64,000 nt of DNA, taken from assembly GCA_036365515.1 (NCBI GenBank), contig CM070877.1, positions 13,336,601 through 13,400,600 of the forward strand, in the 5' to 3' direction. The notes below the pieces were generated by a model. That model was not told where the DNA came from and searched no databases. It saw only the letters and a list, made by a program, of their open reading frames with translations. Made by a program: the position numbers and the translations under genes. This document shows, piece after piece, positions 1 through 17,329 of the stretch; position 1 is the first letter of the stretch; each line of letters starts with the position of its first letter. Origin of the DNA: Torymus aiolomorphi (taxonomy: Eukaryota; Arthropoda; Insecta; Hymenoptera; Torymidae).

Positions 1-137
1 ATTTTGCCAAATAACCTTAGTATTTGTCTACTCGCGCATGCGCACTGCGCATTATTGTGTTTCAGGAGATTGATACTAGAGGCGTGCGCGACGTTAAAAT
101 GAAAATAATACACATATTTTCTTATTCAATATGATAC

Positions 138-655
138 ATATGAGGCGTTTTACGTCAGCTCTCTAGGCGCGGCGCGCGAGCGTGAAATCATGCTGTTTTC
201 AGCTTGTGTTTGAAGGGCTAAGATGTATCTAAAAAAAATAATCCCCAAGTGATTTCGATGTATTTTTTCCTCAGCTTTCCGATGGTGCTATTAGTTTCTC
301 AAAAATGTTCAATTCTAACCTCAAAAAAAAACAAACCGTGTTATAGCTCAAAAACTATATTTTTAATATTTTTTTTGACCTGCTAGATCGAAAGAGAAGG
401 AAATTTTACATGGATATAGCCTTTTTCTACATAGGGGTTTTTTTATTTTTTCGAGATATTATTCAAGAAATACTTAGAATTGAAAAATTTTGAGAAACTA
501 ATAGCACCATCGGAAAGCTGAGGAAAAAATACATCGAAATCACTTGGGGATTATTTTTTTTAAATACATCTTAGCCCTTCAAACACAAGCTGAAAACAGC
601 ATGATTTCGCGCTCGCGCGCCGCGCCTGGAGAGCTGACGTGAAACGCCTCATATA
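138..655. repeat. Palindromic fold-back element
   Basis: Arms of about 170 bases (138-310 and about 484-655) are inverted copies: CATATGAGGCGTTTTACGTC on the left, and its near complement ending CGCCTCATATATG on the right. Arm identity looks high, with a loop of about 170 AT-rich bases. There is no coding capacity. It looks like a non-autonomous MITE or fold-back transposon. It directly abuts the larger element on its right. Confidence 0.75.
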
Positions 656-2850
656 TGGGAGCGTCCAGCAGAAACGGGCCACAGAGCGCGCGCGGTGCCT
701 TTTTTCGCGTAAAAGGCGCTCTGTTTAACTCGCTCATAATCGTATGCTGCGTCTTTGAAAAAAAAACCGAGGACTTATATCGATAGTTTTTTTTCTGCTC
801 TTTCCAATTGTGCCATTGTTTTTATTGCGAAACGCGTTCTTCCGGACGCGTTTCTCGAGTTGAATATTGAAAGCCATTTTTCTCATAGTATATGTTTTTT
901 TTCAAAATAAACTACACCATTGTAAAGTACAACTCTTAAGCTTCAAAACCCTATCTTGGAGAAGTTGGAGAAATAAAGGGTTTAAAAGTAATAACATGAA
1001 AAAGACAACGCCGAGGGTCCGCGCGAGCCCCTCGCGCCCGTGCGTACGGCACGTTTAAGTGCACGCTCTATTCAATTCGCTAATAATCGTGTACCAAGTC
1101 TCTGAAAAAAGAACTAAGGACATATATCGATAGATTTTTTCCTGCTCTTTCCAATGGTGCTATTATTTTTATTCCGAAATGCTTCGTTCTAGTTGAAAAT
1201 TCCATTTGAATGTTTAAACTCTATTTTTTCAATAAAATATCAGTCTTTTCTTCAAAACGAATTATATTCTTCAAAAGTACAAGTCTTAAACTATAAAATA
1301 TTATATTTTTAAGTTGAAACATGGAAAGTTCAAAAATAGTAAGATCAAAAAGACAGCGGCTGCCCGAACTTTTTACGCTATGCTCAAGGGCGGATTAATA
1401 CACGCGATATGTTATTTCGCCCTTTCTTTAACCAACTAACAGAAGTTTAACATTTTGATGATAAACGCAAACACACACTGAATGTGTCCCAATGCTACCA
1501 GCTAAAACACAATATTTAGGACGACATTCGGCAAATTTACTGAATCCTATTTTCGATCCAGGATACTGTTGCTTATATTTTAAATATAGTTCTCGAAGAT
1601 TGTATAAAACAAGCCGTTTCTGGATGTAACTTTTTGTGCCATCATCATTTTTTATACATTTGTTATCTTTATAGCCTGGCATAATTCTACTATTTTCATC
1701 ACTTTCATAGAAGAGCTTTGCTTGATCTAAAGTGTCACTTGATATTTTTTTATTTCCTCTGTTGTCATTTAATTGGGCTGGATTATCAAATAATTTACAT
1801 TTCGATGAAAGTCGACGAGACAAGTTCGAAAATCTAGCTACTTTGCGAGTGCTCCAGTTTTTAGGAAGTAATTTCAAAAGTAATATCTTTTCCATTTTTG
1901 TCAAATTTTGGTCATTCAACAATTTTTTCAAATTAAAAATAATTTCTTTAGAATCTTCTATTGAAATCTCACTCTCTTCTTCAATCTGAGCATTAGATTT
2001 TATTCGACAAGAATCGCATATTTTGTCTCTATCAGTTAAATGCGGATAACAAGCTCTAAGTTCATCGGAAACGAACTTAAGTTTCGATGAATGCTTTATT
2101 TCATCAAATGGATTACAGCAACGATTTAAAATGTTAGACATTTTATTAAGCTTTTTTTTATTAAGGCAATAAGACAAAGGGGCAAAGTAATAAGGCATGT
2201 GCATAAAGCACCTGGCTAGTGGGCGACGCAGGCCTCTATTTAAGCCCGCGGGGTGATGTTTTTCATTGAAGGTAGCGCGCTTGGTGCTTGCCATCTAGCG
2301 GGCACTTCGGGTACTAATCCCGAACAGAAGCATTTCGGAATAAAAATAATAGCACCATTGGAAAAAGCAGAAAAAAATCTATCGATATATGTCCTTAGTT
2401 CTTTTTTTAGAGACTTGGTACACGATTATTAGCGAATTGAATAGAGCGTGCACTTAAACGTGCCGTACGCACGGGCGCGGACCTTCGGCGCTGTCTTTTT
2501 CATGTTGTTACTTTTAAACCCTTTATTTCTCCAACTTCTCCAAGATAGGGTTTTGAAGCTTGAGAGTTGTACTTTCCAATGGTGTAGTTTATTTTGAAAA
2601 AAACATGATATACTTTGAGAAAAATGGCTTTCAATATTCAACTCGAGTTTTCGTCCGGAAGAAAGCGTTTCGCAATAAAAACAATGGCACCATTGGAAAG
2701 AGCAGGAAAAAATCTATCGATATAGGTCCTTGGTTTTTTTTTCAAAGACGCAGCATACGATTATGAACGAGTTAAACAGAGCGCCTTTTACGCGAAAAAA
2801 GGCACCGCGCGCGCTCGGTGTCCCGTTTCTGCTGGACGCTCCCATATATA
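651..2850. mobile_element. DNA transposon-like element with ~530-bp inverted terminal repeats
   Basis: The left arm (651-1185) and right arm (2323-2850) are inverted copies, for example GGGAGCGTCCAGCAGAAACG at the left and its complement at the right end. Each arm contains tandem related units of about 345 bases; on the left they start near 718 and 1063. Both units share the motifs CTCTTTCCAATGGTGC and ATCGATAG. The interior carries a minus-strand ORF. Its long-TIR architecture with a fragmentary internal gene suggests a non-autonomous or decayed DNA transposon. Confidence 0.75.
1428..2141 (-). pseudogene. Transposon-associated ORF, probably C-terminally truncated
   Basis: The open frame runs from 2294, but the better start is the ATG at 2141 (MSNILNRCCNPFDEIKH), giving 237 codons. 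It has a Cys-containing N-terminal segment (CYPHLTDRDKICDSC) and a Lys-rich middle. It ends with a block, KIGFSKFAECRPKYCVLAG then GTHSVCVCVYHQNVKLL, resembling uncharacterised repeat-encoded proteins seen in insects and other animals. Translation stops just after this block at the edge of the inverted repeat, so the rest of the protein appears to be deleted. Function unknown; probably a remnant of the element's own gene. Confidence 0.55.
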
Positions 2851-4963
2851 ATATTAATTAAGAAACAATGTCCAGTCTAATTAAAATATATGAGACCTGG
2901 GATTTTTCCAGATTCAGATGATATCTGCAACCTGAAAGTCCAAATAAAATTTTCTCTACAAACTTTCTTTACAATATCTTTCTGTTTCGCCTGCGATTGT
3001 TTCTTCATATACGATTCGGAGTGTCGTACATCAATTATTTTCTATTTAAATAAGCATCAAAACCATTCCTGCTTGTATAATACTCATTCCTTATACCAAT
3101 AAAATTCAATCATATCTCAACATCTGTCGCAAAAAAAACCCCATCGTACTTATAAACCTCCGCATGCAAAGCGAGATCCATAAAACGACATTGATATTGA
3201 CCTTTATTACCTCGACCGACACACTTTCTCCTCCTCCCCATATATACACCCAGCAGCTAATTATTAGAAAAAAAAAATCATCGGCATAAATGCACGCGAC
3301 CTTGCTTGTCTCTCGCGAACATAATCATTCGATCCCCACACGTCTTCTTGCGTCACACATACATCCGCACACGCCCCTCGAAGCAATATATATTTATAGT
3401 GCACGCTTACTTTTGACCCTCCCTGCATCATCACAGGCTACATACGAAGGGGTTGAAGAGGAGAAGAAGTTACACGCGACGAGCGTATATAGAAGTATTA
3501 CACACGCGAGTGTGTCTCTGTCGTTATTTAATTCCTGGAACAACATGTGGTTGGGAAAAGTTTCCGAGCCGCGTGCTTGGTAGATTTTGGGTGTGCTCGG
3601 TTGATTTCGACCGCTGTAATGGGACTTTTTGAGCGATGCTATATAAGTTGTTGGTCGTTTAGACTGTAATAAAAGTATTTCTAATCAAATTCTACGCCAG
3701 GGATATACATATTATATAAAGTTGGCTGTAGGAATATCTGGGTCATAGCAGAGCAGCGGCAATATTGCAATCAGGTGTGCAGTAATTGCACATTGCTGAT
3801 GGTTAGAAAAAGTGCGCACAAAAGAAAGGATGAAAAAATTAATTATACGGTTACTAACTTCATTAACTACACAGCTTCAAAGTACTTGGAAATAATGTGG
3901 CAAAGTTAAACGAACTTATGAAAAAAAATTGTCATTACCAACATGAACCGTGACAATTATTTTCCCTCCCTTTGACCACGTGTCAAAAAAATGCAGATCC
4001 ATCAGTCGGTAGTCGTAATCAATCACTATTTACACACTCAACAGACAAAGCATTCCACAATAATACCAACCACCGCCACAAACTTCAACCCGAACCGCCT
4101 CGACAAACGAATCCACAACACCAATCGATCATTGCCCGTTCCATTTATTTCCCCCCTTCTCGCCCGCTAAACAATCTAATTGCGGCGAATTTTTGTACGC
4201 GCGCGCGCGACCGTCGAAATGTTTGGCAGAACTTGTCGACACACACAGATACACGCACCGCAAATTACGGCGCACATCATTAAAGGGTCTACCTCGCGCG
4301 CGAGCTAAATATTTGAGTGGGCGCGAGAGCGCGCAGCAATTTGTAGGTGTAGACGAGTGAAATTGATGACGTACTAGGTGCTCGGCTATGATTTTGTTTG
4401 CGCTTCCAGAAACTCTCTGTGAGCACAAGGTATGGGTTGGTAGTAGGTAACTTGCGCTTTCGAAATTAATACAAAGTGTTTGATACATGCCGGAGATGAA
4501 AATAGAGGATGGGGAAGGTATCTGCATGCGGTTGAAGTTTTTAGATGAGAATTTAGTTATTGTTTTCTGGTTTTAACACGGTTATATATTACCTTCTTAA
4601 ATAATAATTATAATTATTTTGTTTAATTTGATCATTTAATTAATTTAGATCTTGGAGATAAAAGAATCGTAGATGGACGATGGAAAGTTGATCTTGAAGT
4701 GATCAAATATAGTGCTACATTAAATTGTAGAAAAAATGAATAAAAAAAATTCTTTTTATGTTGCTTTTTAAGGTGTTGTAATCTCAAAAATTCTGCGACC
4801 TTGAAATCATGTTCAAGGGAACAAAATACACGGAGATATAGTGGTCTACTCTCTGGCGCATACAACTTTTTTCTTTTTCTGGGCTTGTGTTATTGCAACT
4901 ATTCAGATGAGATGAGTAATGGTAAAAGTTGAATAAAAATTAGCGTGTTTTATTATAAATTAT
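2851..4963. other. Intergenic AT-rich DNA with CpG-rich patches
   Basis: No exon is supported. CpG-rich stretches occur at 3290-3560 and at 4190-4340, the latter with a CG/GC alternating run. Short ORFs here lack similarity or codon signal. Confidence 0.5.
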
Positions 4964-5433
4964 GTTAGAAGCAAGCTCTATTCAGAGTTCGTTCTCGAAC
5001 TCCACTTGCTTAGCCGAGGAGATGAATTTAGTGAATTCAGGGTCTTGTAAATAATAACTCTAGGGTTAAATAAAATAGTAAAAGTGACGTTTATTCAGGA
5101 TGCTCTTCTGCACGTCTACACTGTTGGTTGGACTCGCGTCTCGGTGCACAATCACTCATTGCGCTCTCTACACTCGGGGTTTCTGGGTCCCCTCGGCACG
5201 CTTGCCCGCACGGTACAGCTACCTTCGTTGGGAGACGAATCCTCGCTCTCTCCGGCCACGTCTTGCCTCTCTCGCGCCTGTGCGCAACCTTCGCGATACA
5301 CCTCGCTTCTCTCTACGCGCTCTTTCGCTCTCGCGTCGCTCACACCCAACGCTCGCTCGCTATCGCCCTTCTATAGAGCCCTCTACAGTCACATATAGTA
5401 CTTTTCTACTTATGCTAACATCTGGCCTATAAC
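4964..5433. mobile_element. Candidate solo LTR
   Basis: A 470-base unit begins GTTAG and ends ATAAC (inverted GTTA/TAAC ends). It is flanked on both sides by the direct repeat AATTAT (4958-4963 and 5434-5439). It contains an AATAAA near 5068 followed by a GC- and pyrimidine-rich stretch, as in retroviral-type LTRs. No internal retroelement genes are nearby, consistent with a solo LTR left by recombination. The family is not recognised. Confidence 0.45.
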
Positions 5434-5439
5434 AATTAT

Positions 5440-6380
5440 GATATTTGTATACCTAACGTTATCCAAACAGCATCAAGATGCGTTACATCTAACATTATAC
5501 CAAATTCTTCTCTTTACGTAACGATAAATGCGATATACATTTTATCGTACAAACTTCCGTAATTTTATCTAACGTTTCTTTTAATACATTAATTATATAG
5601 GTATTCGCTCACAAAAACAACCGTAACGAAACAATGAAATCAGATTACGGTCCGGATATTTAATTACATATATCAATTCAATTTAGATTCGACAGTGTTA
5701 ATATAAAAATGATACTCATCTAACATATTACATTATCTAACGTACATAGAATCCTTAGTAAAAAGATGTTCGTATTGGATCCATCATAACGATTTCACAT
5801 CGACCTCAGATTTAAACAATATACAATAATTAAAAAACAGATAATTTTTCCAAAATCCTTCTGCACTGCAACACCAACGGAAACCTTCGTCATCTGAAAC
5901 TCCAATAACCATCCTCTCTTGCTCGTGTATTTTCTTCTCTCATACTCTTACTCTCTCTCCGTCGATGTAATTGTAACTAGCTAATGGCCTGCTACTTAAC
6001 GACTGCGCGCGCATAGTCGCCCTTGCTCTTTTCCGTCGCAGCAGCGCACCTTCGCGCCGAGTTAAAGCTAATTAACTAATTAATCTCCCCCGCCTGCCTC
6101 TGTGCACCCGTTCGATGTAGGTGGCTGTGATGTTGTTCGAGTAGTGGCAGGCGGCGAAGCTGATATGAGTGCGCATGTGATTTCTGATGTGGGGGTTTAT
6201 AAGATATTTATATGGTTGGCGATGATATAAACGTAAACACATGAGTATAGTGGAACATTCTAATGAATTGTATGTGTTTGTATATACGAATCGGGGTATT
6301 TTTATGAGACGAATACATATTTTGAATATAAATGTGATTTGTGTTAAAAAATCCAATTGATCTGAAATACTTACTAGTCG
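5440..6380. other. Intergenic, no gene seen
   Basis: AT-rich sequence with repeated CTAAC/CTAACG motifs between 5450 and 5760 and a CpG-rich patch at 6000-6065. Nothing coding is supported. Confidence 0.45.
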
Positions 6381-7041
6381 TAGGCGCCGACAATACATTT
6401 CGTGGACAAATTTTGTCCCCGCCTGAACCAAAGTTTTCTAGGCGTAATTTGGCCTGCTGAATCTGAATTTCGAGGGTTCCCGGTCGAAAATGTGGGAGAA
6501 AAAAGTTATAAACAATTTAATTGTTTAAAAGGCCATATCTCCGAAGTGAAATATCGCAGCGAGCTAAAACTTTTTTCAAAACGTTTGTTTTTTTTGTATA
6601 GAACCTTTGCTCTTATACTTTTTTAGCTATGTCTGATAGCTTTAAAGATATTAACAATAAACGCCTTTTAGTGCGCCTTTGCGTTTACTATTGTTGCTAG
6701 ATAAAATGAGTAGATTTTATGATTTGAAGTGTATAAATATATACTCCATCACATAATTGCCAAAACAATGATCCATTCAACCATCAAAAATCACTAATTT
6801 GTATATTGTACACAAGCTTTCAGGTGAATATTTTACTTGTCTGCGTAGAAATATTTAACATTTTATTTCATTACTGATCCAAAAGACGTTTATCATTAAT
6901 ATCTTTAAAACTATCAGCCATAGCTAAAAAAGTATAAGAACAAAAAAGTTTCTAAATAAAAAAAAGAAATGTTTTGAAAAAAGTTTCAGCTCGTTGTGAT
7001 ATTTCACTTCGGAAATATTCAGATTGTATTGTCGGCGCCTA
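6381..7041. repeat. Fold-back element with TAGGCGCCGACAATAC ends
   Basis: The outer ends are perfect inverted repeats: TAGGCGCCGACAATAC at 6381-6396 and its complement at 7026-7041. Longer imperfect arms follow (about 6530-6660 against 6885-7020), including AAGTGAAATATC and its complement. The right arm lacks about 130 bases present in the left arm, so one side carries an insertion or deletion. No coding capacity. Confidence 0.7.
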
Positions 7042-8035
7042 GACTATACTGCTTTGCGATTTTATCGAAACTGTTATTTTTCTGAACAGCTGGATTTTAT
7101 TTATTTGAATTTTAAGAAAACCAAAGCTTTCAAGCAAAGCGTTGTAGTTTTATAGACAATTTTTTATAGAGATCTAGAGAAAGAATTTTGTTTAATATCA
7201 CAACTTTACTGATTCTATTATGCTATATTTCAATTTTATAAAAAAGTAACTGTCTGGAAAATTCAGTACATACAATATAACATATAACTTTTAATTACTC
7301 TCCCGAACGCTATCAAATATTGCAGAGATTGAACGTATTTTGTGATAGATATATCGCCATAACAATTTTAGTGCTTCCAAGCATCCATGTGTATTCAGGA
7401 TTTGCGCGCTTTATGCAACAGCGTTCAATAATTCGGAATTACTTCGTAAGCCATGACTATTAATAACCGATATCCTTCTACGGCGCGCAATTTCACGAGA
7501 AAAATTGCGAAAAGAAGAATAAAGAAATTCTTACGTTATAAAGTTTTCATTTTTGCTTTCTCAAAGAAAAAGCTTTAGGTGAAAATTTTCAAATTTAAGA
7601 TTTTGATGAATTTCGATATTTTTGAGGTTCCTGAGTCAGAATCATAGATTTTGAAAAATGTGTGTGTGTGTGTGTGCGTGTAATAAGCTGAAATTTTACA
7701 TGCATGTTAATGCATGTTTAATGTCTTATTTGGATAAAACAACAATTTAGCATAAATGTTTTTTTTCTCAAAAAGAATTATTTTCTTTAATTTGCGCAAA
7801 ACGTATGTAAAATGTAGACCGATATTCTTAAAAAACGTTTGATTTCCTTCTAAATCATGTGCTTTGAAACTGCTCACGATGTTATTTTTGACTTAAAGAT
7901 GCAAATTTGAAAAAGGGACTTCCTTTTCGAAAAATTAATTAATTTTTATATGAATTGTAAATAATTTTTGTGTCATACGTATCCGTAAAGTCGTACTTTA
8001 TGGACACATATAACAAAAAATAATATTCGTTACTC

Positions 8036-8060
8036 GGCCGTAAAATGTTACTTTACGGCC
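8036..8060. other. Hairpin GGCCGTAAA / TTTACGGCC
   Basis: A nine-base inverted repeat is separated by a short loop, in the middle of repeated TAAAGTCGTACTTTA-like sequence. It is probably part of a decayed repeat. The CGTAAAAT theme recurs near 59540-59580. Confidence 0.4.
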
Positions 8061-9277
8061 TAGTACCAAAAACTACTACTTCGGCATTTCATCTCAAAGA
8101 TGCATATATAATATAAACACATATACTTGAAATAATGCTATTTTAATGAATTAAAAAAACTTTCTTTAGCAATTTATATTGAACATATATAGAATATACA
8201 ACATATCATTAAAGTATGTTTGATAATCATTAAATCTGTTTTTTAACTATTTTATAGTTTTTTAGTTGAAAATGCGGATCAAAAGACTGCTTCAATTTTA
8301 AACTGTGATTTGTATTGAAGATATATGTATAAAATGTAGACAGATACTTATCAAGTACACCTTATTGTATTTGAGTGTGTCTCCTTGGAGTACTTGAATC
8401 TTGCTTTTTGATTTAAAAATTTGTATTTCAAGAAGTAGAAACTTTATTAAAATTAATCATAATCTTCGTTCGCTTGAACATGGTAATCTACACACAGAAA
8501 AAAAATCATCCTGCGTCAAAGAGAATCTGCCTGTAGCAGGAGGATTTCATGCTAAAAATGGCTAAGATTTGAAAAAAAAATCACCAGACGAAGCTGAAAG
8601 TCAGCAGGGGAAGCTGAACCGAGCTTTGATAACATCTATATCACTGTAAAGCAGCATATAATTATAAAACGTCGGTTCGAAATGTTGAAGTTTATTGCAC
8701 AAAAATATGCTTAAAAATATCAAATTATAGTATGAAAGTAAACAGTAAGTTTTAAACTAATATAGGTAGGAAAAAGTTTAAATGAAAATATCAGATTTTT
8801 TATGGGATATTGTCAAAGTAATAAAAGTAGAATAGCTTAAGGAATTTATAAAAATTACAAATAATCAGAATTTGCTTAAAAAAAAATAACAGAAATCAAT
8901 AGATTTTTTTTAAATCACTTCTTAGCTACATTTTTAAAGCATTCTGCTAATTCAGTTGTAGCTGCTTTTTTTAATGTAACGAAAACATTTTCTTTTAATT
9001 AAAGAATAAATGATCTAGCTTTTTAATACATTTGGTGTTATTAATTATAAGCTTAGTTATTATTTCGAGTATTTATAAAAAAAGATATTTTATTTGTCAT
9101 TTCCTCTATATATGTGATAAAATAATGTTCTTATTTTTAATATTAATAAAAAGCTCATAAACCAAGGTTATTTTAAGGGAATCAAGGTTTGAATCAATAA
9201 AATATAAATTTTTTATTTATAGCGTCTTAAAAATTAATTTTATTTCGTATGCGTTATAAGTAAAGTATATAAAATCT

Positions 9278-9283
9278 TTTATT
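9278..9283 (-). terminator. Candidate E(z) polyadenylation signal
   Basis: AATAAA on the minus strand lies about 110 bases downstream of the E(z) stop. A second AATAAA occurs at 9212-9217. Spacing is plausible for a short 3' UTR, but in AT-rich DNA the hexamer is common, so this is only a candidate. Confidence 0.35.
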
Positions 9284-9390
9284 TCGCGATCATAATTTAC
9301 AATGTCACGTTTTGATAGTCGATAAAGTATAATTTAACGTAAATTATCTCTTGTGATTAAAATTGATTACAAGAAACAATTCTTTTTGTT

Positions 9391-14335
<4,945 letters not shown>

Positions 14336-14620
14336 TTTTGCCGAATTGACCTCCACGATTGCAGCTAAAGAAAAACACTGGCACTGTAAGTATATCAGGT
14401 ACCTACGCGCGCGCGAACGTGTATTCGCGCCGATGTCGAGTCGCCTACTGGCTGAGGAGGGACGCCATGGGCATGCAGCTGCTGCTCTGCGCGCGAATTA
14501 CCGACTATGGAGTAGGGTGCGACGTTGTCGACGCGACGGGATGCGCGTGGCGGGATGTGTATGGGAGTTTGAAGGTGAACTTTCAGAAGGGTGGTGAGAT
14601 GGGGATGTACACAGTAAAAA
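14336..14620 (-). promoter_or_regulatory. Probable E(z) 5' UTR and promoter region
   Basis: The sequence directly upstream of the E(z) ATG is CpG-rich (to about 14600), unlike the AT-rich surroundings. This is usual for the 5' end of a broadly expressed gene. A possible acceptor (TTTAG) about 30 bases upstream of the ATG leaves room for a leader intron. The start site is not resolved. Confidence 0.4.
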
Positions 14621-17329
14621 ATGTTTTTTTAAATATACAACAAATTTGTAAAATTACACCAATTTTCTACCTAAAATAGGGTAAATTTACGCCTCTCAGA
14701 ATAGTAAAATTACAAATTTTAGCAATTTTACAACGCTGGTTGTAAAATGACTACTCTGAAGGTTGGTTATTATGGTTTACTACCTCCAGTTTGTAAGACT
14801 CAGGTTTCAACCATATTTAAGAATTAATAACTCAAAACGAATTGGTAACAACATTTTGAACATTTATTAACTATACACCATTTTTTTTTTACAATTCCAT
14901 TTTTACGACAATATAGTTTCTTTCATTTTTGTCATTTACTTTTAATTCTTATAAATTGCTTTAGCGTAATTATCACATATTACACTAATTAGAAACAGAA
15001 TATGTAATATAGTATAAGGACACACTTATTCCCTTTTTCATAATTATACACACACGCACACATCCACCCACATATCCATACAGACATACACGCCACATGC
15101 GTTTAGATTCCTTTTGATGGGAAGATTTAAATTGATATACTTAGGTGTGGAAACCACATTTTTGAAGAGAACATTTTCATTGTCAAAATACCTTTCGCGA
15201 TTTATAATATTGAACGCATAGTACAGTGTCGAACTCTCTCCAATATACCTAATACTTCACGAGCTATGAAAAATTCACATTTTTTCTAAATAAGTAGTAT
15301 GCCCACCAAAAGTTATTTTAGCAGAACATAAAACATCTACAAAACGCTTTCAAAACATTCTCGCACTTCTATTATTTTATCGATTGTTTTATATTTTTTT
15401 GGTTTTCATTACTTTATAAGGTGAAACGATTTTCCACTAAAACCTAACACTCTGCCTTTATCACCAAAAGCTCCATTATATTCTAACAATACACAATCAC
15501 CAACTCCGCAAAAACTCTTTTTATCACTACTATTAATCTTTCGAATTTCCAAAACCGCCATTAAAAAAACGCCAACCTAATTCCCGAGCTATCCCCGCAT
15601 AAACTCTTTCTCCCCACTTCTCGCTCTCGCGCAGCTTCCTCGACAAATATTAAACCCGCGAAACCACAGACTCTCACTGATAGGTACATACGCATCGCGC
15701 GCCACGCAGCCGCTACTCTTTCACCTCGCGCGCGCGTAAATAAAACCTTGAACGGAAAGAAAAAGTCGGCAAAAAATATAAAGGCCGCGGTGCGGCGGCC
15801 GAACGAAAGTTAGAAAAAGAAAGTCGCGCGCACGCGCCCGCCGCGAGAAGAACGAGAATAAAAGTGAGAGAGAGGCTGCGGTAATATCGAAAAAAAAAAG
15901 CGCGCGAAGCGAAGAGATAAGCAGCGACAAAAGAGTCGTGGGTCTTTTGTAGGTTGCGGGTAGGTATATATATATATATATGTGTAAGTATTGGGAGGCG
16001 GTGAGTGAAAGTTTTAAAAATCGGGAGGAGAGATGAATGGACGGGAGAAAAGAGTGCGAAGTGCGGGAATGCGAGAAAGTTAGTGGTACGGATGGTTTGG
16101 TCGCTCTGGGGAAGGGTGAAGATGGCAGATTAAAGTTTGCAGATTAAAATGAATGAATGTGGGCTAAACAATATTTACTTTGTTTTGGATTTTTGTAGGT
16201 ATGTGTATTCCTTTTTGTTTAGTACAAAACCTTAGAATGGTTTTGTACATTAGCTATATTAAATTAATCAACTTATCTTTATCATTTCTAAAAAATAATA
16301 TATTTTTCCATTTTTATTCCCTACCATATATAGCTACCAAATTAGTATTACTGCTTTAATTAACTGGTCAGGTAAATATAAAGCGTCCTTTTTCTTGACG
16401 AGGATCATCGCATTTGGAAACTGTTTTCGTAGCATATTGAAAGTCTCGTGCCGCGATTGACCTACATTTCGTTGCATCTCAATAAGCGTGTTAACGTATA
16501 CGGAGATGTAATAAATTAGTCACATCCAGAGTGACAAAAACGATAGACTCAATATGATTTTTCGAAATATGATTATTTTTTAATGCGAGGAAATAAAAAT
16601 AAAGTGATTTAATATATATTTAAAAGACTTATTTTCGTGACACAGTCGTGTCACTATAATTTTTCTCCTTTCTTTTGACATTTATGATTTTATGTTCTGA
16701 TAATGCGACGAAGATATCAAGAAGTAACTTTGTACCCATTGTATCTGAAATATATGTGAGAAGCTGTTAGGTACTATTACCCTGGAATAAAGTGGGTAAG
16801 TTTATATAGCTTGATACGTGTGAAATAGTTATCTAATGATTAAGTATATTAAAAGGATTATGTGTTCATTGTAAACTTAATACTGACTTTTAAATGCAGA
16901 TTACTTGTTGCTTTTATTCCTATTACATCATCTATTAGAACGAGTGCAGACTAAAGTACCATCTAAGGCCAATTGTCGTTTCAAAAGTACAGATCAAGTA
17001 ATGGACATTAATTCTGGTAAGTTCATGGTGAATTATAGTCGCACTATGGACCATTATTTGAATTTGTCATTAAATGGGTGAAACTACACCAGTGAAAATG
17101 GTATCTTTTTCATCACATGCGCATTATTTACCCACCACACCACCAAATCAGCTGATCCCCACGCTGTCCTACCACCACATATACATACTTATAATCTTGC
17201 TCGCTCCATCTCATCCTCACAGATACATCAGCAGCTCCGCAGGCAACCCACATCCTATGGTACCGGCTCACTCTCACCTTTCCTCTCGCGCGCCGCAGCG
17301 ACATAAGCCCGACACGACATGACAGAGAT
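14621..17329. other. Intergenic region between E(z) and the leader exon
   Basis: Mostly AT-rich with a CpG-rich patch at 15590-15930 and a TA run at 15966-15981. A possible coding remnant at 16334-16519 is listed separately. No complete gene is seen. Confidence 0.4.
16334..16519 (-). pseudogene. Possible coding fragment or isolated exon
   Basis: The minus-strand frame is open for 61 residues, with an internal ATG at 16477. It reads like ordinary protein (NTLIEMQRNVGQSRHETFNM, then LRKQFPNAMILVKKKDALYL) within AT-rich noncoding DNA. A possible donor GCA|GTAATA lies near its end. The family is not recognised; it may be an exon of an unseen gene, a retrocopy piece or chance. Confidence 0.25.

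Larger units (their letters stand above)
7042..9390. other. AT-rich intergenic region downstream of E(z)
   Basis: No exon is visible. It includes a short TG microsatellite at 7661-7680 and a hairpin at 8036-8060. There are several long A/T runs, and the E(z) 3' UTR probably lies near the right end. Confidence 0.45.

Noticed and set aside
5084..5432. Overlapping ORFs of about 100 residues in three plus frames
   Set aside because: Open in several frames because the candidate LTR is C-rich and poor in stop codons; no protein similarity seen.
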